Shown: in pieces, positions 34,266 through 46,306 of the stretch
Layout: the number at the start of each line of letters is the position of its first letter
Position numbering within the stretch: the stretch's first letter is position 1
Source of the DNA: Sesamum alatum
Lineage: Eukaryota > Streptophyta > Magnoliopsida > Lamiales > Pedaliaceae
Length of the DNA: 64,000 bases
Reading direction: 5' to 3'
Assembly (NCBI GenBank): GCA_034509735.1
Contig: JACGWO010000010.1
Coordinates: 7,825,193 to 7,889,192 of the forward strand
Translations under genes and position numbers: made by a program
Notes under the pieces: model-generated
The model's input: only the letters and a program-made list of their open reading frames with translations
Database searches by the model: none
Told to the model about the DNA's origin: nothing

Positions 34266-35215
34266 CTCACTTGCTTAATAATTTCTTCTTCATTCTATAA
34301 ATATATACGTACACAATTGCAATTAGATAAGATATATATTATCTGATGCAATCACATTTGATTTCTATTTCTATTTATGTGCTGCTGCTAAATTAATCAG
34401 CTTCCCAAAATTTCTAAGACCAAAAATTCCAACATTGTATGTATATATATTGTAGGGGCCAAAACCTATTACAGTTTCAGACCCTCCAAAAATTAGAGTA
34501 TGCCGTTGATTGAGGCAAGCACACGGTATTCTTTAGTAAAAGGCGAAAGAATAGTTCGCTCTGTGCTTACCTCACGGCTCCTTAATTTCTTTCCACATCT
34601 CTCATTACCTTTTCTATGCTACTAAATCTCCCAACCTTTTATTGCTTACTCCATGTGGGAACAAAGTCCATGTCCTCGTCCTCGTCCTCATCCTCATCCT
34701 CGTCTACCTCTTGTTTATTAGTATTAATGCTCAAGGCTGTGCATGTTTTGGTCTCTCTCTCACTACTGTATCTCTATTGCTTATACATATATCAAAACTT
34801 GAACTGATTAATTGATGGGAAGCTGCAGACTTATTTTAAATATATTATGTTAGACTAAGATAAAATACAGATTTTAAATTTTCCCTTAAATATATTATGG
34901 TCTCTCACTCTATTGCTTATATGTATCAAAACTTGAACTAATTAATGGTAATGTGCAGACTTGCAGTATTTGCAATTGTTTCATTCTATAAATATATATA
35001 CGTTCACGTACACAATTGCAATTACATAAGATATACAGCTGATAATCTCCACTCAAAATTAGTCTTATTATTCTGATTCAATGAAATAATTAAACTACTG
35101 TAGTTGTGTCTTCCGAAAGCTGTGAATTACTCTTTCAAGTTTAAAATGCCCAACACAACTAATTTTCACACTTGGTTATTTAAATATAGAGTAAAATACA
35201 TCTATATTATTTTTT
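34266..35215. repeat. U2 5'-flank sequence, fullest copy
   Basis: Upstream neighbour of the U2 gene. Matching pieces, without U2, are at 8085-8690 and 45462-45890. It includes a CTCGTC/CATCCT simple repeat (34673-34706) that gives a poly-Ser ORF, and two copies of the motif TTCATTCTATAAATATATA (34292 and 34981). No coding gene is recognised. Confidence 0.75.
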
Positions 35216-36135
35216 ATTTAAATCTTTATATAAAATTATACCTTTCATAATTAAATTATTCAATTAAATATTAATGAAATGAGTTACTAGATTATAAAGT
35301 TTACTCAAAATATTATCGTGCTTGTATAAATTATTTGAAATTATTAAAATTAAAATATTGTTCATCCTCTATTTTCATTTATAACTAAATTTACTAATTA
35401 TAATTCAAATAAATTATTTATATATAAGTCATATATATTAGAATTAATAAAATAATAATTTATTTATGAAAAAGATATATTAAATTATTATTTTTTTAAA
35501 AAAATTATCCTTTTTTCCCCAACCCCACCGCCATGCCAATTCCCAACTTCCGCCTTTGCCCTCCCCTTCCCTCCCCCCCCGCCCCTGGCACCTCGTTGCC
35601 ACTTGCGCTCTCGTTCTGCTTGCACCCTCCTCACTGTCTTCCCGCCTGTGCCCACCCTTTTTCGCGTTTGTCCGCCCTTGTCATTGGCTAGCCTTCGCCC
35701 TCCTCCGCCTTCGTCCCTCATCCAACTTTTTATGTATAAATGCCTAAATATATACATATATATAATCATGTATTAATTTTAGTAAAATTTAGTTATAAAT
35801 AAAAGTAGAGTATAATTATTTTAATTTTAAGAATTTAAAATAATTTAGACAAGTGTGATAATTTTTTTATTTTAAATTTATAACCTAGTAACTAAATTTT
35901 ATTAGTATATTAACTAAATAATTTAATATTTCAATTTTTTAAAGGTGTAATTTATATAGATATTCAATTAAAAAAAGTTAATAAAATAATGTAACTTAAT
36001 TTAGAAATTGGTTTAAGTAATAAAATATATCTTATCATATTACTCATCCCCATAAATATAATTTGACCCTAGTTTACCTTTTGGTAATTATAGAATCACC
36101 CGCAGGGTATTTTTGTCATTAAAAATTTATATTAC
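35203..36135. mobile_element. Third, truncated copy of the P-type MULE core
   Basis: Matches the inner arms and GC-rich core of 11259-14764 and 29419-31166, without SINE or hAT. Both outer ends are cut: the left joins the U2 flank repeat, the right joins a CACTA fragment. The core is at 35515-35730. Confidence 0.8.
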
Positions 36136-36490
36136 AAAAAACCGCAGGATTTGTAACAGCCGATTTGGACGCCATTGTAACAAATTTGGAGCGAAAATAG
36201 TTTTCTGACGACACATTTTTTGTTAAATGAATTTAAAATGTTTGGTACGGTATTTCACTTCAAAGGCCATTACAAAAATGTGGTATGTGTATAGCCGCAA
36301 CAAAATTCTGACTGTTACATGTTGTATTTCATCTTATAACGGCTTGTCATCATGCGGAAACTGATTATTCCTAAAGCTGTATAAAGTAGCCATACCAAAT
36401 ATTTTAGATTCTATGGCCGGTCCAATAACCGTTACAAAAGCGTGAACCGCTACAAACTTTGTATGATTTGTGTAACAGCCATAATACATT
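36136..36490 (+). mobile_element. Truncated CACTA left-end relative
   Basis: Diverged copy of 36961-37370: shares AAAAATGTGGTATG, TATAGCCGC, GGTCCAATAACCGTTACAAA and TGATTTGTGTAA. It starts at TTACAAAAAACCGC, a decayed CACTACAAAAAAA end, and stops before any gene. Confidence 0.8.
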
Positions 36491-36953
36491 TCTATTTTGA
36501 GATTGTAAGTCATTGTTAGAGGACGTTAAAGTTAGGGTGTATTTGTAATTTTTCAAATAACATGAAGGTATTTGTAATTATGTCAAACTTCAAGGGAGGT
36601 GGCGATTATTTACCCTTAAGTCAAGAATAGTATAGGAGATCACCTATATAAGTGTGACGACGGGCCGCTTCAAATTAAAACACTTATGAATCCAAAATGA
36701 TAATCGCAGGCCAAAATGGACTCAATCGATTGAATCGAAGATATTAGAGAAAGTATTATGGGGGGTGGTATTTGTCTTGGTTCCCCATTTCTCATAGCTT
36801 GTAGTGCTACTACTTTGAGATTGTAAATCGTTGCATCTTGTGACACAAATTATTGTTACCTTGAGCACCAGAGCGGGGCAATAATTATCTTGTAGGTAAA
36901 ACTCTTGTCTCAACTTCATAATACACAAATCCCATATCCCTCATAGTTACAGA
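36491..36953. repeat. LTR-like repeat family, copy next to the CACTA left end
   Basis: Diverged copy of parts of 9110-9700 (shares GATCACCTATAT, GACGGGCCGCTTCAAATT and the ACTCTTGTCTC / CCCTCATAGTTAC end). No coding content seen. Confidence 0.7.
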
Positions 36954-37910
36954 CACTACAAAAAAATTCGAGATTTGGAACGGCCGCTTTGGAATGGCCT
37001 CATGGCCATTCCAACATCTACGGTCATTGTAACAAAATTAGAGCAAAAAACAGTTTACTAACGTCACATTTTTCACTGAATGGATTTAAATATTTTTGGG
37101 GCGGTATTTTTTTGTTTCAAAGGTCGTTACAAAAATGTGGTATGCGTATAGCCGCTACAAAATTCTGACCTTTACAGGTTGTAACGGGTTTTGGAATGAC
37201 CTTTTCATTTTGTAACGACATGTAGTAATGTGGAAACCGACCGTTCCTAAAGCCGTATAATCTGGTCGTATCAAATGTCTTAGAGTCTATGGCTGGTCCA
37301 ATAACCGTTACAAAAGCGTGAACCTCTACAAACTTGGTATGATTTGTGTAATGGCCATGTATTGATTGTACGGAATTGGAAAAGGCGATTTTGCCGTTCC
37401 AAAATGTGTACATAAAACCATTTAAAAATATAATTCAACTAAACCGCACCAATGACCATTCCAAGTTTAGCGGTTTGTCCTAAAGTTACTTTGGTTACAA
37501 AATCCATGCCAATAATGGATGTGTCTAACGGGTATTTTTAAACGTCCATATTTTAGCGGCTAGTTTTTTGTCAAAAAGGCCGTTTCAAAAGTCGGTACAT
37601 GATCTTCAATATATATATGTTGCATGTTATTTTCAATTCATTTCATTTGTTCTAGTCTTGATTAACCACACACACTCTCAATATCTCTCGGACACAATTC
37701 TTGCATATACACTTGATCGAATAGAATTGTGTCATTTGGAACGCCACCGTTGATCTCTTGAGTTGGTTGAACAAGTAACAACTTGAACCACTTTTGTTAA
37801 ACAAAAGTTGTTTAATTATTATAATTTTGTTATTTTATAGGTTGAAGTATAATTATATATGCGTCAACATATATGTGGTGATCTTCACGTTAAGGCAATT
37901 GAGAAAATGT

Positions 37911-40441
37911 ATGTATGAGAAGAACCTCCCGAATAGGGCGGGTATTACGCCGGAGGATAGGATGGTGTTAAAACTTTCATAAAATGGGTTTAGTGTCAGC
38001 GTAGACATATGGACGGGGATAAGATTAGATGCCTGTGTTCGAATTGCAAAAATGGAAGGTTTAAAACACCTTACGAAGTTAATTTTGACTTATATAGGGG
38101 AGGGTTTATGCCGGAATATTATAATTGGACTTCGCACGGGGAGGAGAGGGTGCAAGAGTACTTTGATGCTCTGACCGTCCCTCCAGTGCAAGAGGAGCTA
38201 GCCCCATCTACGCAGGACGAGGATAATTCGCATTGAGGTGATGAACAACAGATGAATTTAGCGCAGATGATGGTTTATGATGCAACCGGCCTGGCTTATT
38301 TTTCTTCTTACTACGAGGGTGTGCATGATAATGGTACGAGGTCATGTTTTACTGATGCTAGTCCTAGTTCATGGTAGGGGGTGGGCCATATGATTATGTG
38401 TCAGGATTATCAGATCGTCTTTTTGATGTAGTGTAGTGGACCAACCATTGTGGAATGGTTGTACCCAATCTCAGTTGACGATGGTTGCTAATTTGGTAAA
38501 TATCACGGCCGAGGAGAATTTTTTGAGCAAACATATGATCAACTGTGCCAGTGGGCTGATCATATAATGCCCCGCGATCACACTTTCCCACCCAATTACT
38601 ATAGTATGAAAAAATTGATAAGTGACTGGCTTTACCTATTGAGAAGATTGATGCATGTAAAAATAGTTGCATGATGTACTAGAAGGGCGACATTAATATG
38701 GAGTACTATATGTTTTGTGGGGACGCTGGGTACAAGCCGACTAGGGAGCGAGACCCGCACCGCTAGAATTCCCCGTATGTCATTCTTAGGTTCCTGCCGC
38801 TTACTCCCGACTCCAGAGGTTGTATGCTTCGACAGCGACTGCGGAACACATGACGTGGCATGCCACACATAAGACTAGGGGTGGTAGATGAGTCGAACCG
38901 GCTCGATTTCGAGCACGAGCTCATCATACTCTATCCATAAGCTCGCGAGCCTTTTTCTATTTTCTTATATATATTTTTTATTTTGAAGTTTTTAGATATT
39001 TAACTCATATTGAATACTATACAAACTTTACATTCAAAATTAACCATATATTATAATTATTAATCAATATCATATCTATTATGATTTTATAAAACAATAC
39101 ATGGTACTTTAATTTATATATTATCTCTATACAAAAACTAGCTTAATCAACAATTTAGTAAGTTTTAATATTCTTTTGTTGTAAATATTTATTTAATATA
39201 ACGCATATAAGTTTTATGTTATATTCAATATTTATTTGTAATCTCTTATAGTTTTTAAAATTTACAAGTCCTAACAATTAACTTATAATTTTTCTATATC
39301 TATTTGTGTGAGTATATTTATACCAAAATACATACTTATAAACTTATGTCAAAATTTAGTGATTCTAAAGATAACAATAATAATAATAATGATGGTTGAA
39401 CAATTTTAATTATTTTTATTTGTTATTTATATATAATGAGATCGATCACTAATTTGGTACTTTAGTTTAAAAAAATCGTCTTTTTATCTTTGTATAGTTG
39501 AATGATACAAAATTTAAATTATCATCAATTAAATTTTTTTACATAATGAGATCAACTACTTTAAAGAATAATTTATATTTAATAATTAACATATATTTAA
39601 TATTTTTTATAACTAATATAATAATATCTAAAAATAACAATAACAAATTTTTAAAAAATTGAGCTTCGGCTTGAGCTCGAACCGAGCTGACGAGCTCGAG
39701 GTCGAGGTCGAGCTCATTACTTATGGTTTGAGCTCAAGCTTGAGCTCGAACCATAAGAGCTCGTCGAGCTCGAGCCCATCGATCACCAAAATGGTCGAGT
39801 TCGACTAGTTTACACCCCTACATCAGACGGAGGAGGGCTGCATGTGTCATCTGCCCGATGCAGACGCGTGGAGACATTTCAACCAGACATATCCTGACTT
39901 TGCATTGGAGCCCTGTAACGTTAGGCTGGGGCTGTGCACAAACAGGTTTTGCGCCGCACGGGCAGTATGGTAAAACTTACTCATGTTGGCCCGTTATACT
40001 CATACCATATAATCTCCAGCCAGGAATATGCATGAAGTTTGAGTATATGTTCTTAGGATGGTGATCCCTTGTGCATCTAACTCGAAGCATCTAATTGCTG
40101 TGTATCTAGAGTCGTTGATCGATGAGCTTTTGCAATTGTGGCATGTGGGTGTACAGACACACGACAATGCCACCAGCCAAGCATTCATGATGCGCGCGGT
40201 ATTAATGTGGATCGTGAATGACCTACCCGCTTTAGGGGATGGCGTCTAGATGAAGTACCGCTGGTATTATGGGTTTTCCAGTTTGTATGGATGACACATG
40301 GGCATTCCATCTACAACATAGTAGGACGGTGTGCAACTTCGGCTGTCACAATAGTTCCTCCCCAAGGACCATTCGTACCGCAGGAATAAAAAAGCCTTCA
40401 CTAAAAATCGAGCGAAAAGGAAGGTTGCACATTCGAGGCTT
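37911..40441 (+). pseudogene. TNP2-like transposase pseudogene (copy 2)
   Basis: Same structure and most of the same lesions as 503-3035, including the hAT insertion and the missing C-terminal half. Some places read better than in copy 1, for example VNDLPALGDG at 40216-40249. The extra T in the AACAGGTTTTGCG run near 39945 is a copy-2 frameshift. Confidence 0.9.
38876..39820. mobile_element. Non-autonomous hAT inside TNP2 (copy 2)
   Basis: Same insertion as 1469-2416. The left target copy now reads CATAAGAC (38868-38875), the right CATCAGAC (39821-39828), a single later substitution. Confidence 0.93.
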
Positions 40442-40451
40442 TGAATTAGGA

Positions 40452-41635
40452 ACGGTACAAATTTATCAGTACCGTTCCTATTTGAGGTACAATATTTCAA
40501 ATATGGCGGCTAATTAAAAAAATATGGGAAATTTGAATTAGGAACGGTAGGTGAAAACCTACGATCCGTTCCAAACAGTAGTCCCAATATTTCGTTTTGG
40601 TGCCCCAATGAAAAATTGGTGGGAAATTCAACTATTGGAATGGTAAGTTTACACATGACCGTTCCAGATTATAGTAGGAACGGTAACTACGTGAGTGCAT
40701 TAAAACGACATCGTTCTTTATAATAGGAATGGTATTGGGAACACTGTGTCTATTAGGTAACTGTTCCTAGTATTACAACTCCAACCAATTTGTCCGATAT
40801 CTCAACATCCATCAGCCGGATCGACACCATTTTTTAACACATACAAGGTTATGGATATGAATTGATGTCCAACAGTCGGATTTCCAATCAATAACCCGGA
40901 TTTAAGGATGCATATGTTTGTGTTACGATGAATACTGACCGGATACGATAACTCGAGATTCGCACACCGAAATATTTCAAAACGACATATAATGTATTCT
41001 TTTGTCTGTTATATCATATCTAACAGTTTGATTGGAATTTTGATGGTCTGATTATGCCGTGCAGTACAACAATATAGGATGCTAGTTACATCTGTGAAAT
41101 ACTAACAAAAAAATGTTTACAAATATACTTCATATTGTGAACGTGTGTTTTGTTTGGAAATTATTATAGATTTTTATAATCTTTAAACATCCAATTGTAT
41201 ACATTTATTTAATAAAATAAGTGTTCAGAACGTGTTTTTCTTAATTTATATTTATTATCTAAGAAGAAAAAAAAACAATTGCAATATATATAGGAACGGT
41301 AATGTATGAAAATAGGAACGGTAACTAAATGCATGTCTAAAAACGACGTTGTTTCTTTAGTTAGGAACGGGTTGGGAACACTTGTTGTATTATGTGACTG
41401 TTCCTATTAGTACAATTCCAAGTACTAAGTATTTGGAATTGATATGGGAACGGTAATTTTTTATTTAGGAACGGTCGGTATTGGGAACGGTTATGGGAAT
41501 GGTTGTACTATTAAGTGACCGTTCCTATTTAGGTCAACATCATCAAAACGACATCATAGTATGGCTAATACGACGTCGTTTTCTTTAGTTGGACCGGTAA
41601 TTGGAACGGTCAGGGAAAAAATGACCGTTCCAAAA
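40452..41635. repeat. Internal GGAACGGT / ACCGTTCC array (copy 2)
   Basis: Partner of 3044-4240 with the same motif order and a few point changes. It is followed by the (CT)n tract at 41669-41760, shorter than in copy 1. Confidence 0.75.
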
Positions 41636-42484
41636 AGTTATATAAATTAAACCCTTGGCTGAATTTTTCTCACTTTCTCCTCTCTCACTCTCTCTCTCTC
41701 TCTCTCACTCTTAGAATCTCTCTCTCTGCCCCTTCGCTTCTCTCAATCTCTCTCTCTCTCAGTACTCCACCTCTGTCGCCGCCGTACATCCGCTCTCTCT
41801 GTCTCTCGCCACCACCACCACCACCCTCTCTCTCTCTGACTCTCGCCACCCCAACCCCACCAGCACTCGCGGCCAGCCACCACCCCACTCAGGTTCTTCA
41901 CTCAATTTCAGAAATTTTGTGTAATTTCAGGCTATTTATGTAATTTCATAAATTTTTTGGTTATTTTGTATAGCTTATGTAAATTTTAGGATAACTTCTG
42001 TAATTTCTGTAGATTTTAGGTAATTTTCTGTAATGATATGTACATTTTAGGAATTTCTATTAATTTCTACAATTTATGTTGTAATTTCTGTTAATTTATT
42101 TAAATGTTGGTTAATTTTTGTAATTTGTGTTGTAATTTTACAAATTTATGTAAATGTTGGTAATTTCAAAAATTGGTGTAATTATGTAATGTTAGGGGTA
42201 TGCAATTTTTGTGCATTGTGAATTTTTTTTTTTTTTTTTGAATTTTCTGTAATTATTTCTGGAATTTTTGGTTTTTATTTGTGAATTTTCTGTAATTATT
42301 AGAAAATTCAGAAAATAATGAGAATTTTAATATAATTATTAGAAAATAATATTATGAAAAATTATTAGAAAAATCGGAAAATAATGTATAGAAAAATTCT
42401 ATACGAAACTGTTTTAAAAAAATTGTATGTAATTTTCTGTAAATTTTTAAAAAAAAATTGGATAATTTTCTTTGATATATGAAA

Positions 42485-42800
42485 TTTCTGAAATTTGTTA
42501 ATCTGGAAATTTGAATTTTTTTGGGGAATTTTTTAATTTTTTAAAAATTTGGAAATTTGAATTTTTAAAATCTGGAATTGTGAATTTTTTAAAAATCTGG
42601 AATTTTGAATTTTTTAAAAATCTGAAAATTTGAATTTTTTAAAATCTGGAATTTTGAGATTTTTAAAAATCTGGAATTTTTTATTTTTTAAAAATTTGGA
42701 AATTTGAATTTTTTAAAAATCTGGAATTTTGAATTTTTTAAAAATCTGAAATTTTTAATTTTTTAAAAATCTGGAAATTTGAATTTTTCAAAAAATTCAA
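42485..42800. repeat. Degenerate AT-rich minisatellite (copy 2)
   Basis: Partner of 5100-5425, with small changes in individual repeat units. Confidence 0.85.
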
Positions 42801-42966
42801 TAATTAAAAATATGATAATTTGAAGGAATCAGTGCAATTTTAGGGTAAAATTATGGTATTTAGTATAAATATGTACAGTTGTAGAATTTAGTTTGCATAT
42901 ATATTAAATAAATTAGAAAATTTTTATTATTGAAATAAATTGATACTTACATGTATTTTTTAGATA

Positions 42967-44565
42967 ATGTCTGGTCGGGATTTTCCATCTCGAGTAGGTG
43001 GTCGTGGCCGCGATTGCGGCGAACCGGCTATACCGTCGGCTGGTGTTGCTTCCCAGGATGGGGAAGCAGTGTTCCGACCACCACCACCACCACCGGCAAA
43101 GCAGGCACCCGCACCACCTGCGCCCGCAGAACAGGCACCTACACCACCTGCGCCGGATCAGCAACCCGGTGCGTCTACCGCTGCGCCGGATCAACAGCCC
43201 GGACTATCCACTACTACACCGGCGGTCGATCCGGCTCGTCCATGGGTTGCCCCACCACCCCCACCACCACCGGCCCCACCACTCCCACCACCATCCGCGC
43301 GCCAGTACATCACACTCGCCGATGCGAGGTACAATTTATATTTTAAATTTTTTTTGTAATTTAAATTAATATTTTTATGTCATACTAATTATTTTTATAA
43401 TTTCAGTCGTGATCGGAAGATCCACGAGCGCATGTACGCGGTCGTGCGAGGACACTATCCCCATCCTTGGGGCAGTTTGCGCAAGGTGCCGCTTAGAGCA
43501 CCAGCATTTCTGGTTTGAGAGTTTGAAGGTAACGACAATTAATTTTTATTTTTAAATATTTTAACAATCTAAGTTAATATATATTATATATATATTTTTA
43601 ATACAGATGACGTACTAGTGGGACGCCGACGACGAGTCGATGTTCAAGATCTTCCATGTTTGGGTGGGGAAGTTCCTGAGGAAGAAGTTCGTCCTCGCCA
43701 GTCAGTCCCTACAGAAGCCTCTATGGCTGGCGAACGAGGTCTGGCGGCAGCTCCTTCTGTACTGGGATTCCCCGGAGTTCAAGCAGGAGTGCGAGAAGAA
43801 CAAGGTGAACCGGAAAGCCAACCCAGCTGCATCCACTACTGTGTACCGCGGGGGATCTGTCTCCGTCGGTATGCACAAGCGGAAAATGGTAAGATATCTA
43901 ATGTTATTTCAATTATTTATTGCTATTAAATTAAAATTGTAATAATTTTTTCCCATTTCTTTTTACAGGAGGAGCAGCTCGGCCGGCCAGTGAAGCAGAT
44001 GGAGTTATTCTCCAGATGCTACAAGAAGAAGGCCGACGGCGGCTGGAGCGGGTCGAGGGCAGCGAGGTGGCGGTAAGTTGTAATTAATACATTCTAATTT
44101 ATTTTTTTAAATATTTGAAAATTTTCTAATTTATTGTAATTATTTTTGCAGGAGATGTTCCAGAAGATGATGGAGGATCATCAATCTCAGGCCCCGTGCA
44201 ACCCTGAGGATTCTGCTTCCGAATCAGAGGGCTCGGTGGCGCAAACCGAGCAGCAGATGTGGCTCACTTGTGTCGAGGGCAAGAACAAGGGTCAGGTATT
44301 TGGTCTTGGTTCTGAGGCCCTGGGGCTCAGCCAGACCGTTACCTCGCCATCACCACCGCCACCGCCACCGCCCGCGCCAGAGCCAGCGCCTTCGTCAAAC
44401 GTGGAAGGTCGGTTAGGCCGCCTCGAGGAGATGATGGCGGACCTGATGGGCATGGCGAAGGACATGGAGACCAGTCGCTCCGGCGCCGGCCCGTCACGGT
44501 CTCCTAGAGACCCCACCCGTCCAGACATTGACGAGATGGACGAGGCCGATGGGGACGAAGAGTAA
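42967..44565 (+). pseudogene. CACTA second gene, Transposase_24-like (copy 2)
   Basis: Exons 42967-43328, 43407-43528, 43607-43888, 43969-44072 and 44152-44565. The ATG start (MSGRDFPSRVGGRGRDCG) and the first exon are intact here, unlike in copy 1. Own lesions: one extra T in exon 2 (CCGCTTAGAG for CCGCTAGAG), TGG to TAG early in exon 3 (ACGTACTAGTGG), and a one-base loss near the end of exon 4. The last exon is open and codes two more prolines than copy 1. Non-functional. Confidence 0.87.
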
Positions 44566-44749
44566 ATTATGTATTTTTTTTTTTGTAATCAAATCGGATA
44601 ATATTCATATTTAATATAATTTTTATTTCTAAATTATGCATTTTTTTATATTTAAGTATTAATTATATAATCAAAATATTATTATTAATTTAATTTATAT
44701 TTAAATGATAAAAACTTTTAATATGGAAAAAAATAAATAATTTATTATT

Positions 44750-45456
44750 TAGGAATGGTACTTAGACGGTTCTTAAGCGCAACTTACCGTTCCTATATTT
44801 GACTTTTTCAAAGACTTACCGTTCCCAATGCCGATGAAACAACCATTCCAACTATACACATCAACCGTTCTTAAAGACGGAACCTACCGTGCCTAATTGT
44901 ATTCCAAAATCAATCTTTTCGTGGTTAGGCTTTCGTTCTAAAGACAATACCAAAACCCAGTCCAAAATAGTATTCCAAAGTTAGAGTGCAAACACCGTTC
45001 CTAAACGTCGCGACAAAATATATTCCAGTTACCGGTCCTAATCTCTACAACTAACCGTTCCTATATATATTCCAGACACCATGCTAAATTTTATCTACAA
45101 CATAAGCGGACTATTCCAAAAAAAGTTCTAACGACCGTTCCTAATTGCACGATTTAGTTTCGATGCTACCGTTCCTAATGTTCATAAAGTGCTTCAAATG
45201 CAAAATAATTAAAATTATACGTACAAATGTAATTAGGAATGGTAGAACCAGATGGTGCCAAACACCGTTCCCAAATAGGAATGGTAATTTCGGTACCGTT
45301 TCTAATAATTAGGATAGCCTCTTATTGCCACGGATAGCCTCCCGTTCCTCAACTGTTCCTAATTGCAGTCTAAAAGGTTCAAGTGAAGTATTTACCATTC
45401 CAAATAATAAAAAAATCGTTTCTGTTACCGTCCCGATTCCTGCTTTTTTTGTAGTG
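44750..45456. repeat. CACTA right subterminal repeats and end (copy 2)
   Basis: Partner of 7375-8079, ending in an intact TTTTTTTGTAGTG. Confidence 0.88.
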
Positions 45457-45461
45457 TCTAA

Positions 45462-45890
45462 TTATTGCTTAATAATTTCTTCTTCATTCTATAAATATAT
45501 ACGTACACAATTGCAATTAGATAAGATATTAATATGATATTATCTGATGCAATCACATTTGGTGCTGCTGCTAAATTAATCAGTTGACCAAAAATTCTTT
45601 TTTCTTGAGTATGTCGTTGATTGAGGCAAGCACTTTCTTTAGTAAAAGGCAAAGTAGTTGCACGATTGTTTCATTGTGCTTTGCATAAATATATACGTTC
45701 ACGTACACAATTGCAATTACTTAAGATATACAGATAATCTCCACTGAAAATTAGTCTTATTATTCTGATTCAATGAAAATATTAAACTACTGTAGTTGTG
45801 TCTTCCGAAAGCTGTGAATTACTCTTTCAAGTTTAAAATGCCCAACACAACTAATTTTTGACACTTGGTTATTTAAATATAGAGTAAAAT
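45462..45890. repeat. U2 5'-flank-like sequence, shortened and scrambled (copy 2)
   Basis: Partner of 8085-8690, but 45540-45700 is about 170 bp shorter. It consists of short in-order pieces joined by small deletions, with a TTTTTTCTTG piece moved ahead of AGTATGTCGTTG. Confidence 0.75.
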
Positions 45891-46306
45891 ACAAAAGTTA
45901 CTGTGGTTACAAAAGCCACTTCAATAATGGATGTGTCTAACGGGTATTTTTAAACTGCCATATTTCAGTGGCTATTTTTTTGCCACAAAGTCTGTTCCAA
46001 AGCCGGTCCATGATCTTTTATATATATATATATATATTGTTTACAATTAATTTTATTTGTTCAACTCTTGATTAACCCCCCACACACTCTCAATATCTCT
46101 TGGATACAAATCTTGCATATACACTTGATCGGGTAGAATTGTGTGATTTGGAACGACTCCCGTTGACTACTTGAGTTGGTTGACCAGGTAACAACTCGAA
46201 CCCTTTCCGTTAAACAAAAAGCTTTTTAATTGTTATAGTTTTGTTATTTTTATAGATTGAAATATAATTATATATATATGTCCGCATATAAATAGTGATC
46301 ATCATG
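45888..46306 (+). mobile_element. Second CACTA 5'-region fragment (copy 2)
   Basis: Partner of 8676-9090. The C tract is only six long and an AT run near 46020 is expanded. Confidence 0.85.

Larger units (their letters stand above)
36954..45456 (+). mobile_element. CACTA (En/Spm) transposon, end-to-end copy (copy 2)
   Basis: Starts CACTACAAAAAAA and ends TTTTTTTGTAGTG, a 13-bp inverted pair typical of CACTA elements, 8503 bp apart. It holds the same two decayed genes as copy 1, the nested hAT and the GGAACGGT arrays. The 3-bp flanks are AGA (left) and TCT (right), so no target-site duplication. Unlike copy 1, both terminal motifs are intact. Confidence 0.9.

Noticed and set aside
34616..34807. 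63-codon frame with a poly-Ser run
   Set aside because: Produced by the CTCGTC/CATCCT simple repeat in the U2 flank; no other coding sign.
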